Part shown: in pieces, positions 1-7,243 of the stretch
Position numbering within the stretch: the first letter of the stretch is position 1
Layout of the letters: every line of letters starts with the position of its first letter
Source: WJMB01 sp964581465
GTDB lineage: Bacteria > RBG-13-66-14
Assembly (NCBI GenBank): GCA_964581465.1
Contig: CAZOOP010000055.1
Location: 1-16,561 of the forward strand
Direction: 5' to 3'
Length of the DNA stretch: 16,561 bases
Translations under genes and position numbers: made by a program
Notes under the pieces: model-generated
What the model saw: only the letters and a program-made list of their open reading frames with translations
Told to the model about the DNA's origin: nothing
Database searches by the model: none

Positions 1-236
1 ATCAATCACCAGGAAGAGTTCGCCAACGGAAAGAACCATATCAACGGCATCGAGATCTTCTGGGGCTACGCCAAGCGCCGCTTAAAAGACTATCAAGGTG
101 GCTTTAAACGTAACTTCAGGCTCTTTATCAGAGAAGTATCAGAAAAAGGTCGTTTCGATTCAACCAAAGAAACGACGAAAACACTCTCGACTACCTGCAG
201 GATGCACTGCTCAATTGGTCCGATCAGGTTACATGA
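1..236 (+). pseudogene. IS1595-type transposase, 3' remnant (copy 1)
   Basis: This is the C-terminal end of a DDE transposase with an ISXO2-like domain (IS1595 family), cut by the window's left edge. Frame 1 shows the last catalytic block, NGKNHINGIEIFWGYAKRRL, with the family's Asn and Glu, followed by FKRNFRLFIRE. The conserved ending (SFRFNQRNDE...LDYLQDALLNWSDQVT, stop at 234-236) continues in frame 3. The switch lies at about 131-150, where an imperfect 11-bp tandem duplication (atcagagaagt / atcagaaaaag) adds bases compared with copy 2 at 9.8-10.4 kb. The gene is therefore read as frameshifted and inactive. Similarity to copy 2 continues only about 8-10 bp past the stop (tgatgccta), which suggests that the element ends near 241. 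Confidence 0.85.
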
Positions 237-337
237 TGCCTAAGTTGTTAGCCCTTTCCAGCCTCTTGGTTCTATACCTGGCCCTGAGCCATCAAGCGAG
301 TGGATTGTAGCTGCGTCGGCGCTTCTTGAATCTCTTA

Positions 338-1411
338 TCAGGCGCCGCCCAGGGTGGCGTAGAGCTGCAGCTCGCCGGTGTCGGGATTGACGTAGCGCCA
401 GCGCAGCCAGCCCGAGCGGCCGGCGGTGTCCTCGACGCGCCACCAGTCGCCCACCCGGCCGAACACCTCGACGCGCTCGCCGTTTTCCAGTTTTACGTGA
501 CCCGGGACCCGCTCCGCCGCGGGGTTGGGCTCGCTGCGGAAGTTGACGCCGCGGCGCGCCGTGACCATGCCGGTCAGCGAGGGGCGTTCATCGGCGGGAT
601 GCCTGGCCAACACGACGACGCGGGGGACCTCGTCATCTGGGGTCCCGCTCAGCTCTCCGAACTCCCAAACGACGTTTTCAGCGGTTTCGTTCCCCGGCGG
701 CAGCCCCGCCGAGCTGTACATCCAGACGCCGTTCCAGTCGAAGCCCGCGCCGGGCTGGAGGACTATCCGCCCCCCTTCGAGGGTTCCCGCCCAAACACGA
801 GCCGACTCGAGGGAGTAAACCAGCGAGGCCTCGAAGTGTTTGCCGTTCCAGGGGGCGGTTTCACTGAGCCGCAGCACGGCGCTTTCACCATCGGCGAGCT
901 CCAGACGGCAGCGGGCGTAGGTTTCGCAGCTCTCCTCGACCGGACGGGCGTCGTTGCCGCTGTCGGCTTTCGCGAAGGCGTCTTCGAAGCTCAGGGTCCG
1001 CTCGCGGTGGAAGGTGCATTCCAGGGTCCCGGCATCGCGGCGGATCCGGCAGGGAAAGGGCGGCGCGGCCAACTCCTCGCGCTCCTCGATGACCGTGGTC
1101 GTGTCGCTGACGCCGAAATCGGCGGGGTCGACGATCAATGTCGTCAGCGAGCTCTGGAGGGGGAAGTGCAGCTCGACTTCGGTCGCGGGGCCGGAGTTGT
1201 ACAGTTCGTAGCGGGCTTCGAGGGTCACCTCAGCGCCCAGGGTGAGGGTCGCGGTGAGAGAAACCAGCTCGACGGCGGGGTGCCCGGTCTCCAGTTCGCC
1301 CAGGACAGGCTGCGGCACGGGATGGTAATAGTCCAGCCAGCCGGCGTCTCCCAGGGCAACCCCGGCCAGGAGCAACAAGAACACTGGAATGCGGCGGGGG
1401 TTGATTAACAT
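338..1411 (-). CDS. Secreted protein with C-terminal bacterial SH3 domain
   Basis: The product is 357 aa. Residues 1-22 form a classical signal peptide (INPRR, then a Leu/Val-rich core, then GDA), so the protein is exported. Residues about 23-275 look beta-rich, with four Cys in two close pairs (FPCRIRRDAGTLEC and ESCETYARC) that could form disulfides in an oxidising compartment. I do not recognise that part. Residues about 280-345 are a bacterial SH3 domain: VNFRSEPN (the usual N-x-RS-x-P turn), then GERVEVFGRVGDWWRVE and GWLRWRYV. Such domains commonly bind cell-wall peptides or other ligands in secreted proteins. The ATG start has GGGAGG 6 nt upstream. The gene stands alone behind the MFS gene on the same strand, with about 170 bp between them. 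The exact role is unknown. Confidence 0.85.
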   Translation of the reverse strand: MLINPRRIPVFLLLLAGVALGDAGWLDYYHPVPQPVLGELETGHPAVELVSLTATLTLGAEVTLEARYELYNSGPATEVELHFPLQSSLTTLIVDPADFGVSDTTTVIEEREELAAPPFPCRIRRDAGTLECTFHRERTLSFEDAFAKADSGNDARPVEESCETYARCRLELADGESAVLRLSETAPWNGKHFEASLVYSLESARVWAGTLEGGRIVLQPGAGFDWNGVWMYSSAGLPPGNETAENVVWEFGELSGTPDDEVPRVVVLARHPADERPSLTGMVTARRGVNFRSEPNPAAERVPGHVKLENGERVEVFGRVGDWWRVEDTAGRSGWLRWRYVNPDTGELQLYATLGGA

Positions 1412-1580
1412 GGTTTACCTCCCGAGGCTTGGAACCGGTCACTCCATCCCGGCGCAGTGGTGCGGTCTACCGGTGTCTGTTTTCAGCGTCGGCGCCGCCC
1501 GTCGTTCAATCAGCCCTATAGCGGCACTATCCAACAATAGACCGCTCCTGGACACCCGAATCAGCCCGATCGTAAAGGGG

Positions 1581-2861
1581 CTAGTCCGCGTCGGATTCCA
1601 CCTGCTTTCGGACACCCATGAACACCAGCAGGCCCGCGCCCAGTATCAGGCCCATCGTCAGCAGAGCCTGGCGGTAGTTGAAGGGCTCGATGCCCGCCAA
1701 GGCCGAAGTCACCAGCCCCCAGACCAGCGGACCGACCACGGCGCCGGCCTTGCCCACCAGGGCCAGCAGGCCGAAGAACTCGCCGGCCTTCTCCCGGGGC
1801 ACCAGGGTCAAGAGCATCGGGCGGATGGTCGTCCAGATCCCGGCCAGCAGAAAGCCGATCAGCCCGGCGGCGATGTAGAACAGCCAGGGCTGGTGGGCGA
1901 GGACACCCAGGGTGATGGGAACCAGCCAGCCGGCAAGGATGATTATCAGGGTGCGCCGCGGTCCCAGGCGGTCGCTGAGGAAGCCCCAGGCGAAACCGCC
2001 CAGGATCGAGGCCGCCGTACCCACCAGAAAGATGGGGATCTTGGCCTCGTCGGGCATCCCCAGCACCTTCTGCATGTAGACGGCCATGAAGCCGATGATG
2101 GTGTGGATGGCATCGAGGAAGAGGAAGGCCGCCAGCAGGTAGCGGCGCAGACCGGGGTAACTGGCGGCGTCGCGGAAGACGCCCAGGTAGCGGCGCAGGA
2201 TGCCGCCGGGCGGAGCGGGGCGGGACCCGGCCTTCTCCCTGACGCCGATCAGGCAGGGCAGGGCCAACAGGCCGAAGAGCAGGGCGGTGGGGATGAAGGC
2301 GGCCGCGCGGCCGGAGTAACCCGGAACGACCGCACCCTGGGTGACGGGGAAGATGACGACGAAGGCGATGATCGAGCCCAGGTAGCCCAGGGCCACCCCG
2401 AGGCCTGAGACCTTGCCGCGCTTCCTCGGCTCGGCCAGCGAGGGCAGCAGGGAATTGTAAAAAACCTGGGCGGCCTGAAAGCCGTAGTTGGCGGCCACGA
2501 AGAGGGCCATCGTGCCGCCGGCGCGCAGCCAGAGCGGACCGGCGCTCATCGCCGTCAGGCCCATCGCCGCCGTGGCGCCCACGCTGAGCAGCGTCAGCAC
2601 GATCAACGGGCGGCGGTGATCGCCGCGCTCATCGGCCCGAGCGCCCAGATAGGGCGTGGTCAGGCCCACCAACAGCATGCTCAACGACAGCGGCAGCGCG
2701 TAGGCCAGGTCGGAGAGCCCCAGGTCGTCGGTGATCCACTGCGGCAGGAACAGCGTGATCACCGCCATCGAGAAGATGGTGTTGGCCAGGTCGTAGAGCG
2801 CCCAGTTGAAGACCGGCCAGCTCAGCCAGCCCTGCCGCTTGCCCGCTGTAACTTCCCCCAC
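1581..2861 (-). CDS. MFS transporter, UMF1/Atg22-like family
   Basis: This is a polytopic membrane transporter of about 426 aa, the usual length for UMF1-type major facilitator proteins, with hydrophobic segments along the whole length (about 12 expected). The N-terminal signature FNWALYDLANTIFSMAVITL is typical of the UMF1/Atg22-like branch. A basic MFS loop (GARADERGDHRRPL) follows TM2, and a second equivalent (GFLSDRLGPRRT) marks the second half. I chose the GTG at 2861-2859 because AGGAGG lies 4 nt upstream and the protein then begins just before TM1. The open frame continues to 3023, but that extension is Pro/Arg-rich and unlike the family. The substrate cannot be read from the sequence. 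The gene is divergent from the membrane-protein gene at 3116. Confidence 0.9.
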   Translation of the reverse strand: MGEVTAGKRQGWLSWPVFNWALYDLANTIFSMAVITLFLPQWITDDLGLSDLAYALPLSLSMLLVGLTTPYLGARADERGDHRRPLIVLTLLSVGATAAMGLTAMSAGPLWLRAGGTMALFVAANYGFQAAQVFYNSLLPSLAEPRKRGKVSGLGVALGYLGSIIAFVVIFPVTQGAVVPGYSGRAAAFIPTALLFGLLALPCLIGVREKAGSRPAPPGGILRRYLGVFRDAASYPGLRRYLLAAFLFLDAIHTIIGFMAVYMQKVLGMPDEAKIPIFLVGTAASILGGFAWGFLSDRLGPRRTLIIILAGWLVPITLGVLAHQPWLFYIAAGLIGFLLAGIWTTIRPMLLTLVPREKAGEFFGLLALVGKAGAVVGPLVWGLVTSALAGIEPFNYRQALLTMGLILGAGLLVFMGVRKQVESDAD

Positions 2862-3049
2862 GCGACCTCCTACACCTTCATTATGACACGGCGGATATCG
2901 CCTCCCATGATAGCACAGGGCGGCGGGATAACGGCGACGAGTTGCCGGGAGGGAGGGCGCGGCCGCCGAAGGAGGAGCTTCTCCCTTGCCTGTGCAGATA
3001 ATGCATGACTTGCGTAAATCCACCCAATCAGCCCAAGTATTTCACTGTA

Positions 3050-3058
3050 TGCTATACT
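3050..3058 (+). promoter_or_regulatory. Candidate extended -10 promoter
   Basis: TGCTATACT matches the extended -10 pattern TGnTATAAT with one mismatch in the hexamer. It lies about 58 nt upstream of the ATG at 3116, in a locally AT-rich patch. No convincing -35 box stands at 17 nt, which is usual for extended -10 promoters. The position fits the gene at 3116; the call rests on the motif alone. Confidence 0.35.
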
Positions 3059-3115
3059 ATGTTTATAAATCGTCAAGGAGATCATTTTAGAGCTTAGAGC
3101 ATCGAGGAGAAAAAG

Positions 3116-3847
3116 ATGCGCAAGAGTCTCGCCCTTATTCCACTGACCGCCGTTGCCGCTTCGGCCCTGCCCTCGGCCGAAGCCGCCGCGGCCGCGCCGA
3201 CGATCTCGCCGTTGCTGCGCATCCTGCTCTCCGTCGGGGTGCTGCTCGTCTTCGTGCTGATAACCTGGCTGATCCTACGCCGTCTGGTCAGTCTGCGCAA
3301 CGAGCTGGCCGAGGTCAAGGCCGCCCGCCACGCCGCCGAACTCGTCGGCCGGATGCTCGTCGCCGATGTTCCCATCACCTACGAGATCGTCGAGGAGCTC
3401 ATCGATTCCTCGCGACGCGAGTTCAGCGTTCAGCTGCGCCGGCTGACCGTGGCAGACCTGCTCGAGGACGTCCAGGCGACCATCCTGCAGAACGACTACA
3501 TCCTGCCCCGACAGAAGGGCGAACTGCTGGAAAACCTGCGCGAGCTGCTGGACATCGCCCAGAAGCGCGACGCCAAGCCGCGCAAGCAGAAGACGATCAA
3601 GGGCTTCCTCAAGGAGTGCCTGGCCGAGGCCGAGGAGGCCCTCAAGAGCGACAACCCAGCCCAGGCCAAGGCCGCGCTGCAGAAGCTGAAAAAAGCGACG
3701 CTGCGGGTCTACCGCTTCGGCGCCGCCTTCAATCCGCTCTACGACGCCCTGACCCTGGCCCGTAAGCATCCGGGGGTGGCCTTCTTCGCCGGGCTGATCT
3801 ACCTGGGACTCTTCCTGGGAGCGCTGTTCTTCGTCTGGAGCTTGTAA
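3116..3847 (+). CDS. Hypothetical membrane protein with helical cytoplasmic domain
   Basis: The product is 243 aa and I do not recognise it. Visible layout: a signal-like, Ala-rich N-terminus (1-27, MRKSLALIPL...ALPSAEA), a strong transmembrane helix at about 33-54, and a charged helix that looks coiled-coil (RNELAEVKAARHAAELV). A soluble helical region follows to about 215, rich in Leu, Glu and Lys (DLLEDVQATILQND, KGELLENLRELLDIAQKRD, and TPR-like AEAEEALKSDNPAQAKAALQKL). A C-terminal transmembrane helix spans about 219-241. The protein probably sits in the inner membrane with its bulk in the cytoplasm. The start is supported by GAGGAG 6 nt upstream. There is no partner gene on this strand, and the gene-free repeat zone begins directly after it. 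Confidence 0.75.
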   Translation: MRKSLALIPLTAVAASALPSAEAAAAAPTISPLLRILLSVGVLLVFVLITWLILRRLVSLRNELAEVKAARHAAELVGRMLVADVPITYEIVEELIDSSRREFSVQLRRLTVADLLEDVQATILQNDYILPRQKGELLENLRELLDIAQKRDAKPRKQKTIKGFLKECLAEAEEALKSDNPAQAKAALQKLKKATLRVYRFGAAFNPLYDALTLARKHPGVAFFAGLIYLGLFLGALFFVWSL

Positions 3848-4223
3848 CCACCCAGGGCGCGGCGCTCCAGCGAGGTCCAGATCATCCCGGGTGAATGAGC
3901 AAATGAGGTGAACTTGTATACAATTACCATACAATAACCAAAGGGATCGTATGCCCTGTTCGGGCCGGATTGTGGTGTTAATCTGCTGATACTACGCGTG
4001 TAGTAGCAGACGTACCTGTCACTTATCAGCAGTTAAAAGTGGCAGTAATAAAGAGTATCCTCTGTGGATTATCTACTATTCTAGTAGCTTGCATTTAACG
4101 CCTGTCCGATTGCCACTCGACTCATAAGTGCTTCAATTACAGGCAATAAGGCAGCGGATAGTGACACCGGGATCAAAGGGCGAAGCACCCAAACGGCGAA
4201 TTCTTGCCCGTGAGAACCACTTT

Positions 4224-4253
4224 ATCAGCCCTGATTTGGTCCGAACACGTTCC
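4224..4253 (+). repeat. 30-bp repeat, inverted copy at 7215-7243
   Basis: The core TGATTTGGTCCGAACACGTT recurs in reverse complement at 7220-7239, and flanking bases extend the match to about 30 bp with one base of length difference (ATCAGCCC versus ATCAGCC). Neither copy is inside a gene. The right copy begins about 10 bp beyond the point where the ADP-ribosylglycohydrolase remnant loses homology, so the repeat may mark an insertion boundary. Confidence 0.75.
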
Positions 4254-4377
4254 ATGACGCCTACCAAAAACGGTTGCTATTGCTCTATCACATCTTCACT
4301 AACCTGCAACTCGCCGAGCATTCACTCAGCGGCATTCACTCCGCCTTGATGCCGTCTGACCATGGATGGAAACAAAA

Positions 4378-4397
4378 GACACCCCCGCGGGGGTGTC
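4378..4397 (-). terminator. Orphan rho-independent terminator
   Basis: GACACCCCCGCGGGGGTGTC is a perfect 20-bp palindrome. Read on the minus strand it is followed by TTTTGTTT, the usual shape of an intrinsic terminator. No minus-strand gene ends just to its right, so it is either left over from a lost gene or blocks read-through from the repeat zone. Confidence 0.6.
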
Positions 4398-4452
4398 TCG
4401 CGCTAATCCATTCGGATTGTCCGCCTCCAGAGAACTCTATCACTAACAGAGG

Positions 4453-4584
4453 TCACCACATCAAACTGGATCAGCATCCGTAGCGCAGAGAGTTGCATCG
4501 AGCGAGGGCTCCTCAACATATTCCACTCAAGCCGTCAGCTCTTGTGGGCGGCAAGTGATAACAAGTTCCAAACCATGCAATAGC
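4453..4584 (+). repeat. Degenerate direct repeat of about 135 bp, copy A
   Basis: This region aligns with 4737-4872 in the same orientation. Shared blocks include aaactgga, gcatcgag, agccgtcagctc, gtgtgggcggc or its variant, and gttc(c/t)aaacca, ending in gatagcc or aatagcc. Identity is moderate with small gaps. Neither copy encodes a protein. Confidence 0.65.
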
Positions 4585-4736
4585 CAGCAATTAGCAGGAT
4601 CTTCATTATCAGCTTGTGGGATGTCCGGCGGGGACTACGAGCTTATTGGCTTCCTTCACTATTATGCGCGAGTCGAGTGTTATTGTGGAAGATCCCTCTT
4701 GGAAGCCAGCGGCAAGCTAAGCAATAAGGCGAGGGA

Positions 4737-4872
4737 TCATCACAAGAAACTGGACCGGCATTTGTAACCATTGAGGGCCGCATCGAGTAGGGGGTCTCGA
4801 TAAAGACTGGGCAGAAGCCGTCAGCTCGTGTGGGCGGCTGGCTGTCATAGGTTCTAAACCAAACGATAGCCT
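4737..4872 (+). repeat. Degenerate direct repeat of about 135 bp, copy B
   Basis: Second copy of the repeat at 4453-4584, starting about 284 bp downstream of the first. It ends about 30 bp before the 324-bp element at 4902, so the two repeat types are neighbours. Confidence 0.65.
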
Positions 4873-4901
4873 GCTGTCAGTATATCACTCCCTACAAGTG
4901 C

Positions 4902-5225
4902 TAAAGGGATTATCACTCGCACCTGAACCGACTCATCCAGCTAATAGATTGTCATTCAATGCTTTATCGTTCACACTCGCCGCCGTTGTCATCCCTCTGC
5001 ATTGTCGTGCCAATGCATGCTGGCGATGCACCTGGACCTGCGTTGAGTACCACCGTAAGCCCGAGGTTGCTGGTTCCATTCAGGTTTCAACCAGGCTGTG
5101 AGTAAGTGAGCTGCTGATGACGCTCTATTGCTCGCTTTAGCAGCATAGGCCGTTGTCCGACTTCGCTGGTTGACCACACGCTGCGGGTGGTTACCAGCCC
5201 CTCGTCTCAATGCGTCTTTCACCAA
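4902..5225 (+). repeat. 324-bp repeat element, left copy (inverted partner at 7764-8087)
   Basis: This stretch matches the reverse complement of 7764-8087 along its full 324 bp, about 90% by eye. Long runs are identical, for example the parts around tgccaatgcatgctggcg and ctctattgctcgctttagca. It has no open frame conserved between the copies, so it is not a gene pair. Several small hairpins are visible (GCATTG/CAATGC at 4999-5016; CCAC...GTGG near 5173-5189). Its left end (4907-4967) is a copy, in reverse orientation, of the 62-bp dispersed repeat. I see no clear terminal inverted repeats. Confidence 0.85.
4907..4967 (-). repeat. 62-bp dispersed repeat, copy 4 (reverse, inside 324-bp element)
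   Basis: Read on the minus strand this begins ATAAAGCATTGAATGACAAT, contains CTATTAGCT, and ends GCGAGTGATAATCC. It is nearly identical to the copy at 8021-8082 because both lie within the duplicated 324-bp element. Confidence 0.7.
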
Positions 5226-5262
5226 TTGCGAATACTTGGTTCAGTTTCTGGTGATGATCCCG
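5224..5262 (+). repeat. 39-bp direct repeat beside 324-bp element (copy 1)
   Basis: The core AATACTTGGTTCA, followed by a TTTCT(g/a)(g/a)T(g/a)ATGAT block, recurs in the same orientation at 8090-8128. In both places it lies immediately to the right of the 324-bp element, although the element itself is flipped between the two places. Confidence 0.75.
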
Positions 5263-5371
5263 TGCTAAAAATCGTTGGGCGGGGCGAACAGCCTCCGGTT
5301 TGCGCAGAACTAAGCACAAGGCGGGGTAGACCGCCACAAATCGGCAGTATGCTTCATGCGGCTGTGTATGT

Positions 5372-5433
5372 TATAAGGCATTGATTAACAATCTTTTAGC
5401 TAATAGTGCCGGTCCAAAAACGAGTGATAATCC
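5372..5433 (+). repeat. 62-bp dispersed repeat, copy 1
   Basis: It begins TATAAGGCATTGATTAACAA, contains TTTTAGCTA, and ends CGAGTGATAATCC. It matches 10559-10620 and, less closely, 8021-8082 and the reverse complement of 4907-4967. This copy lies 84 bp upstream of the nitroreductase start, so it could contribute promoter sequence, though I see no clean -35/-10 pair in it. Confidence 0.75.
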
Positions 5434-5517
5434 CTAGGTAAAAAGGATGCAGGACCTAACAGGCGACGGAGGCTCCCCAGCAGCCTCAATACCTGGTAGA
5501 TAAAGGAGCTTAAGCAA

Positions 5518-6093
5518 GTGGACTTCACCGACCTCGTCAAAGCCCGCCACTCCGTGCGCGCCTACGACCCTGACCGCCCGGTCCCCCGGGAGCTGATCGC
5601 CGAAAGCCTCGAGGCGGCCCGGCTGACCCCCAGCGCCTGCAATTCCCAGCCCTGGCGCTTCGTGGTCGTCGATGAGCCGTTCCTGCTGGAGCGGGTGAAG
5701 CAAGAGGTCGTAGGCGGGTTGGTGCCCAACCGCTGGGCCGCCGACGCCCCGGTGATCGTCGCCCTGGCGGCGGTGAAGGAGCTGGGCACGGCCAGTCTGG
5801 GCGAGGGGATCAAAGACATCCCCTATCATCTAATGGACTGCGGCTCGGCGGGGGAGCACTTCATCCTGCGCGCCACCGAGCTGGGGCTGGGCACCTGCTG
5901 GATAGGTTGGTTCCGCATCCGCGCCCTGCGCCGCCTGCTCGAGCTGCCCCGTCGCTGGAAGCCCCTGGCCCTGATCACCCTGGGCTACACTCCAGCGGAC
6001 TGGCAGCCCCGCCAACGGCTGCGGCGCCCCCTCGGCGAGACGGCCTTCCTCAACACCCCGCGAACCCCCTGGCCGGACAGTCCAGAGCGCTAG
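5518..6093 (+). CDS. Nitroreductase-family flavoprotein
   Basis: A 191-aa FMN-dependent NAD(P)H oxidoreductase of the nitroreductase fold, cytoplasmic and normally dimeric. Family marks: RHSVRAYDPDRPVP (residues 10-23, with the FMN-contacting Arg-x-Ser-x-Arg), ARLTPSACNSQPWRFVVV (34-51), the central helix with AGEHFILRATELGLGTCWIGW, and the closing ALITLGYTPADW. The reaction is two-electron reduction of nitro compounds, quinones or a related substrate, which cannot be fixed here. The GTG start at 5518 is favoured by AAGGAG 9 nt upstream. The gene stands alone in the repeat zone, with the 62-bp repeat upstream and a strong hairpin downstream, and its GC-rich codons match the chromosome's other genes. 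Confidence 0.9.
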   Translation: MDFTDLVKARHSVRAYDPDRPVPRELIAESLEAARLTPSACNSQPWRFVVVDEPFLLERVKQEVVGGLVPNRWAADAPVIVALAAVKELGTASLGEGIKDIPYHLMDCGSAGEHFILRATELGLGTCWIGWFRIRALRRLLELPRRWKPLALITLGYTPADWQPRQRLRRPLGETAFLNTPRTPWPDSPER

Positions 6094-6120
6094 GCCGGCC
6101 CTGGCGGCGGTTTACCAGTT

Positions 6121-6157
6121 GCGAAACCCCGGACCAATAGTGGTCCGGGGTTGTTCG
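6121..6157 (+). terminator. Terminator-like hairpin after nitroreductase
   Basis: The arms AACCCCGGACCA (6125-6136) and TGGTCCGGGGTT (6141-6152) pair perfectly around the loop ATAG. The outer bases GCGAA and TTCGC extend the stem past a small bulge. It lies 28 nt after the nitroreductase stop. The T-run is weak (TTGTTC), so termination is likely but not certain. Confidence 0.6.
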
Positions 6158-6302
6158 CATCGTGAAGGTTCGCTTCGTCCGGTGCCCCCCGTTCAGGTCT
6201 TCAGCGGCTGACCGCCGATTGACCTGGGTTGTCATGCATGAGTGTTATATTAATACCATCGACGAAGCGCCAACGGCGTTACCCAAGACTAGGAGGTGCG
6301 GG

Positions 6303-6974
6303 ATGGCGATAATAATTCACGACGGGTCGCGGCTGAAGTCCGGTTACGACCCCCAGGGCCGACGCCGTGGAACAATCGTCGGCGGACCGGTCCAGGGTAT
6401 CCAACATGAACTCAGCGTACATAGGGAGCTGGTCGGCACGACGAAGTTGCTGGTGGTCCTGTTCGACGCCCGCACCCCTGCAGATCGCGAGGCGGTAATC
6501 GAAAAACAGTTGCCCAAGCTGCGCAGGCACGTGGAAAAGTACCACGTGGAGTGGCTGTACATGGTCGACGATAAGCTGCGGCTGGCCTTCGCCTACCAAC
6601 TGGAAGACGATTACGACGAGTCGGCGGTCGAGGCGTTGCTGGTCGACATGGGCGCCAGCTATGTCATTCGCAACACCGGGGAGAAGTTCGTGATCCGCAA
6701 GCTGGCCACAGGGGAGAGCGCGGAGTTCGATGTCATTTACAAGGTTAACAGCTTCATCCCCCGTCAGCACGCCTTCATTCGCCACTATCAGAAACCGGTG
6801 GATAATATCGAGCACATGATCGCCTGCTGGGAGGCCAAGAAGGGCAGCGAGAAATACGCCCATCTGGACATCGACAAGATCATCGCCGGCTACCGGCGCA
6901 AGCTGGCCAAGGCCTGTTCCAAAGTAGAATGGCGCAAACGAATGGTGGAGGATTTCGACCTCTGGAAACTCTGA
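6303..6974 (+). CDS. Hypothetical protein, 223 aa
   Basis: I do not recognise this protein. It is soluble, with no signal peptide or membrane segment, and is a mix of charged helices and short hydrophobic strands (KLLVVLFDART, VEWLYMVDDKLRLAFAYQLEDDYDE, ASYVIRNTGEKFVIRKL). The C-terminal third is helical and very rich in Lys and Arg, with several Trp (HMIACWEAKKGSEKYAHLD, then KLAKACSKVEWRKRM), which might suit nucleic-acid or acidic-partner binding; that is inference only. I chose the ATG at 6303 because AGGAGG lies 6 nt upstream; the open frame extends to 6162 without a ribosome site. A TTGACC at 6219-6224 and TATATT at 6246-6251 are present but 21 nt apart. It converges with the glycohydrolase remnant just downstream. 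Confidence 0.75.
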   Translation: MAIIIHDGSRLKSGYDPQGRRRGTIVGGPVQGIQHELSVHRELVGTTKLLVVLFDARTPADREAVIEKQLPKLRRHVEKYHVEWLYMVDDKLRLAFAYQLEDDYDESAVEALLVDMGASYVIRNTGEKFVIRKLATGESAEFDVIYKVNSFIPRQHAFIRHYQKPVDNIEHMIACWEAKKGSEKYAHLDIDKIIAGYRRKLAKACSKVEWRKRMVEDFDLWKL

Positions 6975-6989
6975 GGCTCGACACAGCGC

Positions 6990-7203
6990 GTCACGAAAGC
7001 TTCGATGTAGCGTCGGGTGACACCGCCGAGGTGTTCGTCGAGGTAGGCGAGGGCGCGTTCGCTAATCTCGTCGGGAACGCCGTAGCGGGCCTCGGGCACG
7101 CTGCTTCGACAGGTCTCGTCGAAGGCGTACTCGGGCTGGATTAGTTCGTAGCGACGCTGGAGGTCGTAGCCGAAACGTACTTCCAGGAAGCCCCGGATTT
7201 CGG
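6990..7203 (-). pseudogene. ADP-ribosylglycohydrolase remnant
   Basis: A decayed paralogue of the intact gene at 10775-11542. Reading leftward from 7203, EIRGFLEVRFGYDLQRRYEL aligns with EIRDYLVESFDYDLARPYEE, then SVPEA, then directly RYGVPDEISERALAYLDEHL and GVTRRYIEAF against YGGVPAELAEQALGYLDDHL and GVTRRFVIAY. About 37 codons are missing between the two GAG-GCC (Glu-Ala) codon pairs, which removes the GGDSDT metal-binding block. The first 60% of the gene is absent beyond 7203 and the original stop is lost, so the frame runs on into the 3' end of the neighbouring plus-strand gene. It cannot be a functional enzyme. Confidence 0.8.
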
Positions 7204-7214
7204 TTTGTCATCAA

Positions 7215-7243
7215 GGAACGTGTTCGGACCAAATCAGGCTGAT
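7215..7243 (-). repeat. 30-bp repeat, inverted partner of 4224-4253
   Basis: Reverse-complement copy of the sequence at 4224-4253, differing by one missing base. It sits between the truncated glycohydrolase remnant (ending near 7203) and the zinc-ribbon remnant of an IS1595 transposase (from 7429). Confidence 0.75.

Larger units (their letters stand above)
3848..4901. other. Gene-free, lower-GC stretch with decayed repeats
   Basis: No believable gene lies here: open frames are short, lack Shine-Dalgarno sites and show no protein-like composition. The base composition is clearly less GC-rich than the flanking genes. It holds a bulged hairpin at 3982-4010 (arms TCTGC...TACTAC and GTAGTA...GCAGA), one arm of a 30-bp inverted repeat, a terminator hairpin and a degenerate direct repeat, each listed separately. 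I read it as accumulated remnants of mobile sequence. Confidence 0.6.

Noticed and set aside
131..155. Programmed frameshift in IS1595 copy 1
   Set aside because: The family normally encodes its transposase in one frame, and the extra bases look like an imperfect 11-bp tandem duplication and not a slippery heptamer with a pseudoknot.
326..2408. Long plus-strand open frames opposite the SH3-domain and MFS genes (360 and 339 codons)
   Set aside because: They are frame shadows of GC-rich genes on the other strand. They have no ribosome site, are low-complexity in Gly, Ala, Gln and Asp, and show no domain, whereas the minus-strand products have clear signal, SH3 and membrane patterns.
2862..3023. 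Longer MFS start at 3023
   Set aside because: The extra 54 residues are Pro/Arg/Cys-rich and precede the normal family start. The GTG at 2861 has a strong AGGAGG.
4128..4767. Several 65-75 codon plus-strand frames in the repeat zone
   Set aside because: They have no ribosome sites, one runs through the terminator palindrome, and their composition is not protein-like.
3848..5517. CRISPR array or tRNA cluster
   Set aside because: Repeats are few, long, degenerate and unevenly spaced, with no spacer pattern. No cloverleaf with a GTTCRA T-loop and matching acceptor stem was found.
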